From Sipunculus nudus (lineage: Eukaryota > Annelida > Sipuncula > Golfingiida > Sipunculidae), in contig CM049309.1 of the NCBI GenBank assembly GCA_026874595.1, positions 96,866,723 through 96,930,722 of the forward strand: DNA of 64,000 bases, written 5' to 3'. Positions 49,934 through 61,092 of this stretch are shown one piece after another. The stretch's first letter is position 1; every line of letters starts with the position of its first letter. Both the position numbers and the translations under genes were made by a program. The notes beneath the pieces are model-generated. The model worked only from the letters and a program-made list of their open reading frames with translations, did no database searches and was not told the DNA's origin.

Positions 49934-50515
49934 AAAATCTGTTATCAAACCTTTTCTAGCCCCATTATCTGGAATAATATAAATATATTATCAGCAGGTA
50001 TATCTTTGTTTTGTAAATCATTGTATGAAGCAGGGCTTTTGTATACAAAATATATATACAGAGAAAATGGAGATATTGTAAGTTTTTGTCATTGGGCTAA
50101 CCAAGGGGCCAAAAAAGTTGATTACCTTGTGTATAGAACAATAATATGTCGAATAAAGAGAGCAAAGTCTGAGAGACAAACATGTATTGAGGGAGACTAC
50201 CTTCACCGCAACTGTAACACTAAACAAGGAAATATAATGATTAGTAATATTAAATCCAAGCAAACTTATGACTATTTTGTGAGTCTGAAAAAAACTGATA
50301 AACACAATAGTAAAGAAAAATACAGTCTAAAGTATGACATTGTAGAAAAAGATTGGAATGTTATGTACAGCATTGGGTTTGTAATATGTAGAGATAAAAA
50401 GATAATTGAATTCCAATACAAAATATTACAAGGATATTTATTTTTAAATGAAAAACTGTATAAATGTGGTATTGTTGGAGATCCACACTGTAGATACTGC
50501 CAATTAGACATGGAA

Positions 50516-52539
50516 ACTAGAATACAGGTAGTCGACAAGCGACTACGTGTATCCGCCAAAATCAGAGAAGGACGGGTGAAGTAAGGCATGGATTGAGTGG
50601 CAAGGGGATATAGAGTTACATGTGTTAAATATTAGAATGGATCTCTGCCACATAAACATGATTGTAGGTGGCGCCACCTGTTATTTGAAACTATCCAAGA
50701 TATATACACAAGCAAAATTTGATGTGGAAAAGTCAAACCACTGTAGAGATATGAGTGATTTTATCCCACAGCAGACAAACAGTTAGACGCTGTGCAAAAA
50801 TGGCTGCAGGTTGCGCCACCATTTTTGTGTATGTTTTAAAGCTATCCAAGGGCTTCATTTGTGTAAAAACATTTTCCTGATTGGTTGAATGAGTCCGGAG
50901 ATATAAGCATGGATGTCTACAGCATGAATGTGAATGTAGGTGGCACCACCTGTCATAAAATCAAGAAAGCTATGCGGGATGTATAAGCATGCTGAATTTC
51001 AGGTAATTTGGTCAAACCACTGCAGGGATATGAGTGATTTTAACCAAAGGCAGACAAACAGATGGACGCTGTGTAAAAATGGCTGCAGGTGACGCCACCA
51101 TTTTTGTGAATGTTATAAAGCTATCCAAGGGCTACATTTGTGTAATTTTTTTTTCCTGATTGGTCAAACGGTTCCCGAGATATGAGCTTGGATGTCTGCA
51201 GCGTTAACGTGAATGTAGGTGGCGCCACCTGTCATAAAATCGAGAAAGCTATCTAGGATGTATACGCATGCCGAATTTTAGGTGAATTAGTCAAACCACT
51301 GCAGAGATATGAGTGATTTTAACCCCAGGCAGATGAACAGATGGACACTGTGCAAACATGGTTGCAGGTGGCGCCGCCTTTTGTTGTGTATGTTATAAAG
51401 CTATCCCAGGGCTACATTTGTGTAAAATTTTTTTCCCGATCGGTCAACTGGTTCCCGAGATATATGGGTTTATGTGTGGAGCGTTAACGTGAATGTAGGT
51501 GGCGCCACCTGTCATAAAATCGAGAAAGCTATCTAGGATGTATACGCATGCCGATTTTTAGGTGAATTAGTCAAACCACTGCAGAGATATGAGTGCTTTT
51601 AACCCCAGGCAGATGAACAAATGGACACTGTGCAAACATGGTTGCAGGTGGCGCCTCCTTTTGTTGTGTATGTTATAAAGCATTCCCAGGGCTACATTTG
51701 TGTAAAAAATTTTCCGGATCGGTCAAACTGTTCCCGAGATATAAGGGTTTATGTGTGGAGCGTTAACGTGAATGTAGGTGGCGCCACCAGTCATAAAATC
51801 GAGAAAGCTATCTAGGATGTATACACATGCCAAATTTTATGTGAATTAGTCAAACCACTGCAGAGATATGAGTGATTTTAACCCCAGGCAGATGAACAGA
51901 TGGACACTGTGCAAACATGGTTGCAGGTGGCGCCACCTTTTGTTGTGTATGTTATAAAGCTATCCCAGGGCTACATTTGTGTAAAATTTTTTTCCGGATT
52001 GGTCAAACGGTTCCCGAGATATATGGGTTTATGTGTGGAGCGTTAACGTGAATGTAGGTGGCGCCACCTGTCATAAAATCGAGAAAGCTATCTAGGATGT
52101 ATACGCATGCCGAATTTTAGGTGAATTAGTCAAACCACTGCAGAGATATGAGTGATTTTAACCCCAGGCAGATGAACAGATGGACACTGTGCAAAAATGG
52201 TTGCAGGTGGCGCCACCTTTTGTTGTGTATGTTATAAAGCTATCCCAGGGCTACATTTGTGTAAAAATTTTTTCCGGATCGGTCAAACGGTTCCCGAGAT
52301 ATATGGGTTTATGTGTGGAAACAGATGCACAAACGGACGCTGGGCAGAGACGAAAGGTCAGAAGTCAAGGTCACTTGGTTAGGCACCAGTTCACATGTGA
52401 ACCGATAATTTGTGTAAGTTTCGGAAAAATCTGTCCAGTAGTCTCAGAGGAGTTCTCCGGAAACGAACGCGGTGGCGGCGGCAGCGGCGGAACCCGGTCA
52501 AAAACATAGTATCCGCAAAACTTCGTTTTGGCGGATACA
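50516..52539 (+). mobile_element. C2: family C element inserted in LINE ORF2, homogeneous array
   Basis: 5' ACTAGAATACAGGTAGTC with hairpin GTAGTCG-acaag-CGACTAC, then GTATCCGCCAAAATC; 3' hairpin GTATCCGCAAAAC..GTTTTGGCGGATAC. Removing it joins the ORF2 tail in frame (CRYCQLDME to NIAHLFFKCP), with no duplication. Units of about 280 bp at 51200-52340 are nearly identical to one another. A (GGC)n-type run lies at 52470-52492. Confidence 0.9.
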
Positions 52540-53016
52540 AATATTGCACATTTGTTCTTCAAGTGTCCAATAGTTCAGCAATATTGGACAGCCATCAGTA
52601 ATTCATTTTGTATACCAATAGATTAAGTTACAGAAAGAAATATTATTCTTGGAATATCAGACAATTTGAAGAAGAGAGAAAATGAGATTATTTTACATGC
52701 AAAATATTATATTTATACTATGAATAAATCGCATACATTGAACACTGATAAATTTAAAGAATATCTGAGGTACCAGAAAAGAATTGAATGTGGAGGTAAA
52801 GAAGAAAATTTGTTTAAATGGATATCACTTTGGGAATGTATTTTAGATCAAAAACATAAGACATGTAAATTATCGATAATCTGGATCCAAAAGTTAAAGA
52901 AAATGAAATACGTTAGTAGTAAATTACAGCATAAAGGAATTTTGTTATTCCAACTGATAAATATAGTATATGGATTTGTTTTCTTTACATTTCTATGTAT
53001 ATGTGTAGTGTTATGA

Positions 53017-53499
53017 CTGTGGTGTTAAATTTTGAATTTCATGTAGTCTTTTCTTGTAATGTCTTATTATATACCTTATTTATTCCAATTTGGCGATCCC
53101 TCTAATTTCTCGACCCAAAAAAATATTTTGAAAGCATAATTTTTAAAATGACTGCTGCGACTGCTGACGATGTTTTCTGTAGACGATGTTAAGGTGTAAT
53201 GCCTCCGTCTCTCACGGGCACCGCAGTTTGTATCTGACAAGATTCTTATTACACGGAGTATCCACATCAAACTTGTTTCCAATAAAATTTCTGAAGTTAC
53301 AAAGATGCGTTTTTCATAATATATAAACATGATAAAGCGTTCAAGTTCCAAATGGGTGTCCGTGACGAAGCAAACTCCTGGTTCCTGGTACGCAAGTGTC
53401 TCGTGTGCGATTCACGTGGGATAATTAGCAATAATATTTACAAGCCACGCAGAAGCACGCGTGGTGGAACAACTGTGACACAGTTGGAACAGTCATCTT
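53017..53499 (+). other. LINE 3' region, part 1
   Basis: Follows the ORF2 stop. No coding or repeat match recognised; a small hairpin-rich stretch occurs at 53440-53500. Confidence 0.45.
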
Positions 53500-53544
53500 A
53501 GTTAAGATTAAATGACCCCGGTTAGATTTTGGATGGGTGACCGC
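53500..53544 (+). pseudogene. 5S rRNA-like fragment (internal promoter region)
   Basis: AGTTAAG, ten bases, CCCGGTTAG, three bases, TTGGATGGGTGACCGC. This has the same spacing as positions about 49-100 of animal 5S rRNA, spanning the internal box A to box C region. The 5' and 3' thirds of 5S are not recognisable around it, so it is not a functional gene. It could be the relic head of a 5S-derived SINE or a captured 5S piece within the LINE 3' region. Confidence 0.72.
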
Positions 53545-54180
53545 GTATACAAAACAGGGTCTGATCGAGGGCACGTGAGCTAGGACCATTTCCGGTCTTA
53601 TATATTAACGCGCCTTTACTTTCCTATATTAATTACGTATTATGCAAATAAATTTCATCTGATAATAGGCAGTTATTTTTTATAAAGTCTTCTTCCAACT
53701 TGGTGCAGCTGCTTGTCCCTTTTCGGCCCGCCGATATCGCCGCCTGGTGGGTTAACTTGAAAAAACTGGTAGTAACATGAGTTGCCGTCTATGTCATCAT
53801 ACCAATACGCGAAGTAGTGATCATTTTGTAAAGTGATTGAGCTCAGTTTGATTAATCATTTGCAGACTCCGTGTAATTCATGTGACGGTTGGAAGCCCGT
53901 TTGTAGGAAATACTGTTTAGCTAACAAAACAACTTACAAACAACCAAATTATCACTCAGTTCATATGACCGCTCGAGTGTCAGAGCGGCTCTGTGGCTCT
54001 AGGGAAGGTTATCAAATCGCGTGCCTCTAAAATCTGGACCACCGCAAATTCTGCAGGAAGATAATTTTCAAATATCCTCCATTATCTCGACCTCTGAGAA
54101 AATTAATTATTTTTAAGTGGTAGCCAAATTAGAATAAATACGGTATGTACTGTATTGTTTTGGTAGTGTTAATAAAAAAA
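53545..54180 (+). other. LINE 3' region, part 2, with A-tail
   Basis: No recognised gene. A short opening at 53833-54030 has several Cys but no known domain. Ends AATAAAAAAA directly before the resumed family B host sequence. Confidence 0.45.
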
Positions 54181-55055
54181 AGTTTATGCACCGGGGGGGG
54201 GGGGGGGGGGGGGAGTGCAGGGCAGAGGGGAAGCCTGCTGGTAGTGGCCAACCTGAGCCAAGGCAAGCTGCCTGGGGTAGGTTACATAATACAAGTAAGG
54301 CTGTACTAATATGTGGGCTAGATGTAAACAACACTTGACATGGTGTATGAAAACTTGAATAAAAGCTACTCTTTTTAATCAATTTCTTTGAAATTTCAGG
54401 TTTTAACAGATTAAATCCTTATAAATATATGCTGTGAAAATTAAATCAACAGTTCTTACAGGGAAAAAATGTTCCATTGCCAAAGTTGGACAAAATTTAA
54501 GGAATTGATTTTTTATTTAAGCTAATAACTTGAAAAAATTGTAAAATTCAGATCTAATTTTGGGTAAACAATTGAATCTTGATTTAATAAAGTTATATTC
54601 CTGAAAAAAAGACTCCAGCTTCAGCAATTTTCATGTTAGGTGAGTAAATATATTTCCTGATTTTTTAAAAATTGCATTATATTTTGGCCCATAACTTTAA
54701 AATAATACCCAACACTGACCTAATTTTTTGTATGTTCATAGAAAATGTATGGAAGAATATGAATACTAAAAATGATCAAAAACAGATCAGTGGTTTTGAT
54801 ATTAGGCAGCCTTGAAGTGTAACAATGGCCTTTTATGGAAAACGGAGGTTTTTCCTAAATATCTCGAAGGAACGAAGTCCTAATGACCCAATTTTTGATA
54901 TGGTAAGAGATTTTAGGGACATCTAATGGTATGCAAAATTTTAGAATCGTAGGTCCAACAGTTTCAAACGTGCCCTGTTAACGGCCAGACGGCTGGACGG
55001 ATGACGGACAAAGAACCATAACTATAGCTCAGATGACTTATAGTCAGCTGAGCTA
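54181..55055 (+). mobile_element. Family B 3' half (host of E1 and the LINE)
   Basis: Resumes the B body at AGTTTATGCACC, with a poly-G run of about 22 (54191), then 'gatattaggcagccttgaag', 'tctcgaaggaacgaagtcc', a GACGGCTGGACGG run and the terminal hairpin ending TCAGCTGAGCTA. It parallels 62620-64000 in B7. Confidence 0.7.
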
Positions 55056-56293
55056 AAAATGGACACAGACTGGTAGACAAACAAAGCTGATAATATATGA
55101 AATTTCATTTTTTTTATAATTTATTTATTATATCAAAAAGTTTAACATCTGCAATACAACACAACTGAAAATATAATTTACTTTCAAATTTCAAATTTAA
55201 TTCCGTACACATACAGCATATGAAAGTTTTTTCAACAGTGCTTATAGGAAAAATTTCATAATTATTATTATATGTTTTATGATAATGGAGAGATGATGGA
55301 TGGAGCTCATCACTTTATGTTCCATTCTCCTAAGGCAAGAATATGTTTCAATAAGATCTTAATTTTTTCTAATCCTATTATTTTTTAAATAAAATAAATT
55401 GTACACATATGCAATAAAAACAGGGGGGGGGGGCAGAGAGATGGTGTGATTAACAAAACTTCTACATATACATACAGGGAAAACAAAGCCTGATCTCCAA
55501 TTCTGCTGAGGCAGGAAAATAATGAACAAATGTTTGTATTAGATCGAACCTCATTTTTTAATCACATCAATTTTTTTATTATCAGTTTATAGTTCTATAT
55601 TTTTCCAATATAACATATATATCTGAATATAAAAAAGATTTATAATTCTCAATTGCATCATTATAAATCTCAATCAGATAACACCACATCATGCATACAA
55701 ATGTATATTCCTTTTTTTTACAACAAAATTATATCTTTTAAATTTGCAAAACAATAAATATATAAAAAATAATACTTGATTCAGATTTTACAATTCTGAA
55801 TTGTGCCTTTATTTATTCATAATTTGCTTAATATTTTATAAATTAATGCATTCTGAAGGGTTTAATTATATTTTAATTTTTTAAAATCATTTAAAAGAAC
55901 ATAGATTTCTTTATAAATGCTACATTTATACAACATGGCATATTCTGGATTACACCTTGAATTACTTTTTCAAGGATAGTTTTGTATATTGGAGTGGAAA
56001 AAGCATTACAATTAAGGAGATACAGTGAAAACAATAACAATTACTGCATAACACTTAGTGGGCTGGGTTTGCTGAGGGGGGGGGAGGGGGGTGTTCAGTA
56101 CAGGGTGGTGATATGAGAGTAACTGTACACCTGTCACAGCAGGGGATCTCCCCCAGTGACTGTAACAAATTGTTGACAAAGCAAGTGACTACAATAGAGC
56201 CTAAAAAAATTAATAACTAGCCTAATTTTCAAGCTTTTGTTTTCAAATGTCAGATTTAAACAGATTAAATATTTTTGTTTACATGCTGTGAAA
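55056..56293 (+). mobile_element. Family B body (host of E2)
   Basis: AT-rich B-body sequence resembling B5 and B9 from about 55490 ('gcctgatctccaattctgct', 'cacctgtcacagcagggg'), with poly-G runs near 55423 and 56075. No gene seen. Confidence 0.6.
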
Positions 56294-59200
56294 ACTAGAC
56301 ATTTCTTGGCACCGCAGGTGCCAGAGTATCCCCAGACATAGTAGGCCCACCCCCATTTAAGAACAGACCCCCATTTTTAGCAGCATATACTGAAACTTTG
56401 CATATTTATTGTTTCTTCCATCTAACAATCCACAATCTTGTTGAAGATGTTGGTCCTGTGACCTTGATCTTTTTAAAGATGTGTCCTGTGACCTTGACCT
56501 TTGACCTCATGACCCCAAAATCAATTTGGGTCTTGCTTTTCCAATGGGACATATGCAAGTCAAGTTTGAAATCTATACATCAATAAAGCAGGAATGATCA
56601 TCCAGAAACTAATTTTTTTTACAGGTGGCTCCTGTGACCTTCACCTTTGACCTTGTGACCTTAAATTGATAGTTTTCTTCCTCTATTGGCAGGAGAACTA
56701 TATGTGCAAGATGGAAGATCTGAGATGAAATGTTTGGCTGAAAATGCATCCACATCTTTTTAAAGATGTGTCCTGTGATCTTGACCTTTGACCTCATGAC
56801 CCCAAAATCAATTCGAGTCTTGCTTTTCCAATGGGACATATGCAAGTCAAGTTTGAAAACCATACATCAATAAAAGCAGGAATTATCATCCAGAAACTAA
56901 TTTTTGGACAGATGGCTCCTGTGACCTTCACCTTTGACCTTGTGATCTCAAAATTGATAGGGTTATTCCTCTCTTGGCAGGTGAACTATATGTGCAAGAT
57001 GAAAGATCTGAGATGAAATATTTGGCTGAAAATGCATCCACAATCTTTTTAAAGATGTGTCCTGTGACCTTGACCTTTGACCTCATGACCCCAAAATCAA
57101 TTCAGGTCTTGCTTTTCCAATGGGACATATTCAAGTCAAGTTTGAAATCCATACATCAATAAAAGCAGGAATTATCATCCAGAAACTAATTTTTGGACAG
57201 ATGGCTTCTGTGACCTTCACCTTTGACCTTGTGACCTCAAAACTGATAGGGTTCTTCCACTCTTAGCAGGTGAACTATATGTGCAAGATAAAAGATCTAG
57301 GATGAATTATTTGGCTGAAATTGCATCCACAACCTTTTAAGAGAGGTTTCCTGTGACCTTGACCTTTGACCTCATGACCCCAAAATCAATTATGGTCTTG
57401 CTTTTCCAATGGGTCAAATACAAGTCAAGTTTGAAATCCATACATCAATAAAAGAAGGAATTATCATCCAGAAAGTAATTTTTGGACAGATAGCTCCTTT
57501 GGCCTTGACCTTTGACCTTGTGACCCCAAAATTTATATGGATTATCCACTATTGGCAAGTGAGCTATGTATTCAAGATGGAAGACCTGGGATGAAAGTTT
57601 GGCTTAAAATGCATCCACATATTTTTAAAGATGTGTCCTGTGACCTTGACCTTTGACCTCATGACCCCAAAATCAATTCAGGTCTTGCTTTTCCAATGGG
57701 ACATATACAAGTCAAGTCTGAAATCCATACATCAATAAAAGCAGGAATTATCATCCAGAAACTAATTTTTGGACAGATGGCTCCTGTGACCTTCACCTTT
57801 GACCTTGTGACCTCAAAACTGATAGGGGTCTTCCTCTCTTGGCAAATGACTTATATGTGCAAGATGGAAGATCTGGGATGAATTATTTGGCTGAAATTGC
57901 ATCCACAACCTTTTAAAAGAGGTTTCCTGTGACCTTGACCTTTGACCTCATGACCCCAAAATCAATTATGGTCTTGCTTTTCCAATGGGTCAAATACAAG
58001 TCAAGTTTGAAATCCATACATCAATAAAAGAAGGAATTATCATCCAGAAACTAATTTTTGGACAGATAGCTCCTGTGGCCTTGACCTTTGACCTTGTGAC
58101 CCCAAAATTTATAAGGATTATCCACTATTGGCAAGTGAGCTATGTATTCAAGATGGAAGACCTGGGATGAAAGTTTGGCTTAAAATGCATCCACATATTT
58201 TTAAAGATGTGTCCTGTGACCTTGACCTTTGACCTCATGACCCCAAAATCAATTTAGGTCTTGCTTTTCCAATGGGACATATACAAGTCAAGTTTGAAAT
58301 CCATACATCAATAAAAGCAGGAATTATCATCCAGAAACTAATTTTTGGACAGATGGCTCCTGTGACCTTCACCTTTGACCTTGTGACCTCAAAACTTATA
58401 GGGCTCTTCCTCTCTTGGCAGATGACTTATATGTGCAAGATGAAAGGTCTGAGATGAAATGTTTGGCTGAAAATGCATCCACAATCTTTTTAAAGATGTG
58501 TCAGGTGACCTTGACCTTTGACCTCATGACCCCAAAATCAATTGGAGTTTTGCTTTTTCAACGGGACATATATAAGTCAAATTTGAAAACCATACATCAA
58601 TAAAAGCAGGAATTATCATCCAGAAACTAATTTTTGGACAGATAGCTCCTGTGGCCTTGACATTTGACCTTGTGACCCCAAAATTTATATGGATCATCCA
58701 CTATTGGCAAGTGAGCTATATATTCAAGATGGAAGACCTGGGATGAAAGTTTGGCTTAAAATGCATCCACAGGATCTTTTAAAATGCCAGTCCAGTGACC
58801 TTGACCTTTGACCTCATGACCCTAGAACCTATAGGGTTCTTACTTTAGTGGTGGGCCATACACAAGTCATTTTTGAAATCCATATGGCTATCAACACTGG
58901 AGATATCATAAGAGGTGTGTGATTTTCACCATATATGGAAATATTCAAGGTCAAGGCCACTATCATAGGAAAGGTCATGACCCCAATTTAAATAAACATC
59001 ATCCCATAACCCATACCTATGTATATGCATAATATAAAAGAAATCTGTCTATTAGTTTTTGACTTATAAAGCTCACAGTACTGTAAGGTGCAATTTTTGG
59101 GGTATTAAACGGCATGAAAACAAGTAAAGAATAATAGGTGGCGCCACCAGTTTCTGGAACATGACAACCCTATCCATGATCTTCCATCAACTTGATTTTG

Positions 59201-59480
59201 GGTTAAATCCATGCAAGATTTCTTGAGATATTAAAGAATTTGTGTGATTTTCCCAAAAATTGGACCTATTCAAGGTCAAGGACACTCTCCTAGTAAAGGT
59301 CATGACCTCATTTTAAATAGGCGTCGTCCTCTTACCAATATCTATACATATACCAAGTTTGGTAAAGTTCCGTGAAATATTTTTTGGGTTATCGCGCCAA
59401 CAAGATTTATATGCGGCGGCGGCGGCGGCGGCGGGACCGGTATGAAATCATAGTATCCCCCGACTTTGTCTGGGGATACA
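56294..59480 (+). mobile_element. E2: family E element with large tandem core
   Basis: 5' ACTAGACATTTC, hairpin TTGGCACCGCAGGTGCCA, subterminal repeat GTATCCCCAGACA; 3' hairpin GTATCCCCCGAC..GTCTGGGGATACA. The host site is uninterrupted at 49288-49309 (GCTGTGAAAATTAAATCAA) and flanks join to it exactly. The core is the 144/288-bp array at 56480-58830, then an E1-like unit (58920-59400, palindrome GGTGGCGCCACC at about 59140) and (CGG)n at 59415-59434. Confidence 0.87.
56480..58830 (+). repeat. Tandem array, 144-bp half-units in 288-bp dimers, carrying direct repeats of TGACCT
   Basis: About eight dimers. Each half-unit carries TGACCTTGACCTTTGACCT or a near variant (start near 56491, 56633, 56778, 56920, 57061, 57206, 57349, 57493, 57636, 57781, 57925, 58071, 58212, 58358, 58503, 58648, 58792). 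The complement contains AGGTCAAAGGTCA, the direct-repeat-1 consensus of nuclear receptors. 'a' half-units continue with CATGACCCCAAAATCAAT; 'b' half-units with TGTGACCTCAAAA. Confidence 0.9.
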
Positions 59481-59737
59481 ATTAAATCAACAGTACTCAC
59501 AGGAAAAAAACGTGTCACAGTCAAAGTTGGGCAAAATTTAAGGTACTGATTTTATTTTTATGCTAAAAACTTATGCCTAATGTGAACCTGTGCATTGGGA
59601 AATACACCAGGTATAATTCTTCAATACTGGACCATTACTTTTCATGTATATGAACAATGCAAATACTAAACATTTTGAATATGAAACAATTATACAAACA
59701 TCACTGCTGAAATTCTTGTATGGGTGCACACAACACA
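59481..59737 (+). mobile_element. B body followed by a 5'-truncated family A fragment
   Basis: B body to about 59572, then family A from 'cctaatgtgaacctgtgcat' (its 5' hairpin missing) to the B6 insertion at 'gtgcacacaacaca'. Confidence 0.6.
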
Positions 59738-60043
59738 ACAAGGGACCCATGGGTCACGGCGCTCAGCTGATCGTGATTGGACTATAAATGTTTCTCCACT
59801 GTGTTACTATATCGAGTCGATAAAGCTTATGAATATCATGTACATGTTGGGCTATTATAAAGGAATGTAATGTAATATGTGAGTAAATGATAAATGAATT
59901 TACCTGACTGATGGATTAATAGAGTCAAATAAAGTGGTTTATTTTTTATTTATTTAGGAGGGGTTGAAAATTGTGATATATTTGAGCAAATATGAATGCA
60001 ATGACAGCAGTAATAAGCAGTAGTAGATGATAAGGCTATTCTG
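59738..60043 (+). mobile_element. B6: family B 5' fragment
   Basis: Canonical 5' end (ACAAGG, GACCCATGGGTC, GCTCAGCTGA), nearly identical to B7 for about 300 bp. It diverges after 'gataaggctatt'; no matching 3' end found. Confidence 0.75.
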
Positions 60044-61092
60044 TTGAATTGTATCAAAATCCAACATATTCCTCACAATACACTGGTAAAAGTGCAGTAC
60101 AAGAGACCTGCCCAAAAAAAAATGACTTCCCTACCAATGCTAGTGATTGTTTGTATTATTTCTTGCTCCAGCATGGAGCTTACTTGATGATTCAATCAAC
60201 ATCCACAAATTTCTATGTGACTGACATAAAAATAAGACATCAAACTTGATTTGAAAGAAAAATTAAGAGAGAGTAATGACAGTTTGCAGTATAGGGGATT
60301 CTTAATATTCCTCATGAATAATTAATCAGCTAGCGAAAGCGAGGCTAACTGGGAATAACAGGGAGCACGTGCTCACTCACCATGGCTATGTATAGCAACA
60401 CAGACCTGTCAGTTGTTCCATTTATTCACTTCAAATTTGTGGATGCTTACAAACAAATTTTGTTAAAAGCATCTGGAAAGAAGTATAAATCCAAAGGAAT
60501 CTGCTGCTATGAGCACAATGTGAACCCGACTTGTAAGGAAGGTACTTTCCAGTGACTCTTAACGTAATAAAGTTAAAGACCCTTGGGCTCACATCTACTT
60601 GGCTCTATGGTCTATGATAGCTATGAATCAAACCACAGGATACCATTAATTGCCCGAGGTCAATTAAAATATCAAGATATTCAAGTGTCGGGCACAGGTG
60701 CTGACTGATACACATTCCAGACGGCACAGAATGAGGTGGTCTGTGCATGGTTCCTCTGATTGTGTACATTAATACTAAGTTTCTTGTTTCATGTACAGTA
60801 GGCACCGAGAGACACACACACACCAAAACACTTTCGGCAGTACGCTGCTTATACTGCCATTATGAAGTCATTAATTTAATAAAGACTAATAAAGCATAAA
60901 TGAAACATGTCTGCTTCTGTGATTTTTAAAAGTGTTCTGAAATGAAATTATGAAATGTTTTCTATTCACAAGCCTATTAAAAATATAGATGTAGGTATGC
61001 TGTATCTGGCACCAACAGAAAATACACTGTATTTTAGTGGCATAACCAACACATAGCTGTCAAGTGAAACACTATGTCACTGGTCATTTAAA
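60044..61092 (+). other. Unassigned island with short open frames
   Basis: Not matched to the A-E families. A 57-codon frame from ATG at 60382 to TGA at 60553 (begins MAMYSNTDLSVVPFIHFKF) and a 67-codon frame at 60049-60249 are present, as is a CA-rich spot at 60813-60824. No domain recognised. Possibilities are an exon of a decayed gene or an unrecognised transposon. Confidence 0.35.

Larger units (their letters stand above)
41839..53016 (+). pseudogene. LINE ORF2 (endonuclease-reverse transcriptase), frameshifted and split by three insertions
   Basis: Exonic pieces: 41839-43626, 47044-48044, 49934-50515, 52540-53016. An APE-type endonuclease comes first: SINVRGLRN, LLLIQETYSE, NIYSNTQ, then GGDWNTALTRDD, RIDYFLTSS and SDHSGVILSL. 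RT follows: KSPGNDGLSAEF, NWRPISLLNIDYKIMTKAL, NQHGFM, then DL/KAFDTLDW across the B8 junction, RGVRQGDPLSPYLF and LYADDTT (catalytic ADD). The C-terminal part reads SSPIIWNNINI, then CRYCQ and, across C2, HLFFKCPIVQQYW: a zinc-finger-like CxxC..H..C tail. Stops (e.g. 42308) and frameshifts (near 42185, 42425, 42960, 47430, 47650) make it non-functional. Motifs fit the L1/Tx1 group. Confidence 0.88.
38131..54180 (+). mobile_element. L1/Tx1-like LINE, apparently full length, with four direct nested insertions
   Basis: Starts GGGGGTCTGGGGG, has a 97-bp 5' leader, ORF1, a spacer, ORF2, a 3' region and an A8 tail at 54173-54180. The host B site is intact at 62613-62630 (CATCTAGTTTATGCACC); here CATCTAGT precedes and AGTTTATGCACC follows, so a target duplication of at most about 3 bp (AGT). 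Nested insertions are D1, B8 (with C3), B9 and C2. Without them the element would be about 7.5 kb. Assignment of everything to 54180 as one element is inferred from the host junctions; 53084-54172 is not coding. Confidence 0.7.

Noticed and set aside
52180-52601. Overlapping 60-109 codon open frames at the end of C2
   Set aside because: They lie in the tandem core and terminal GC-rich run, have no recognised domain, and repeat in equivalent unit positions.
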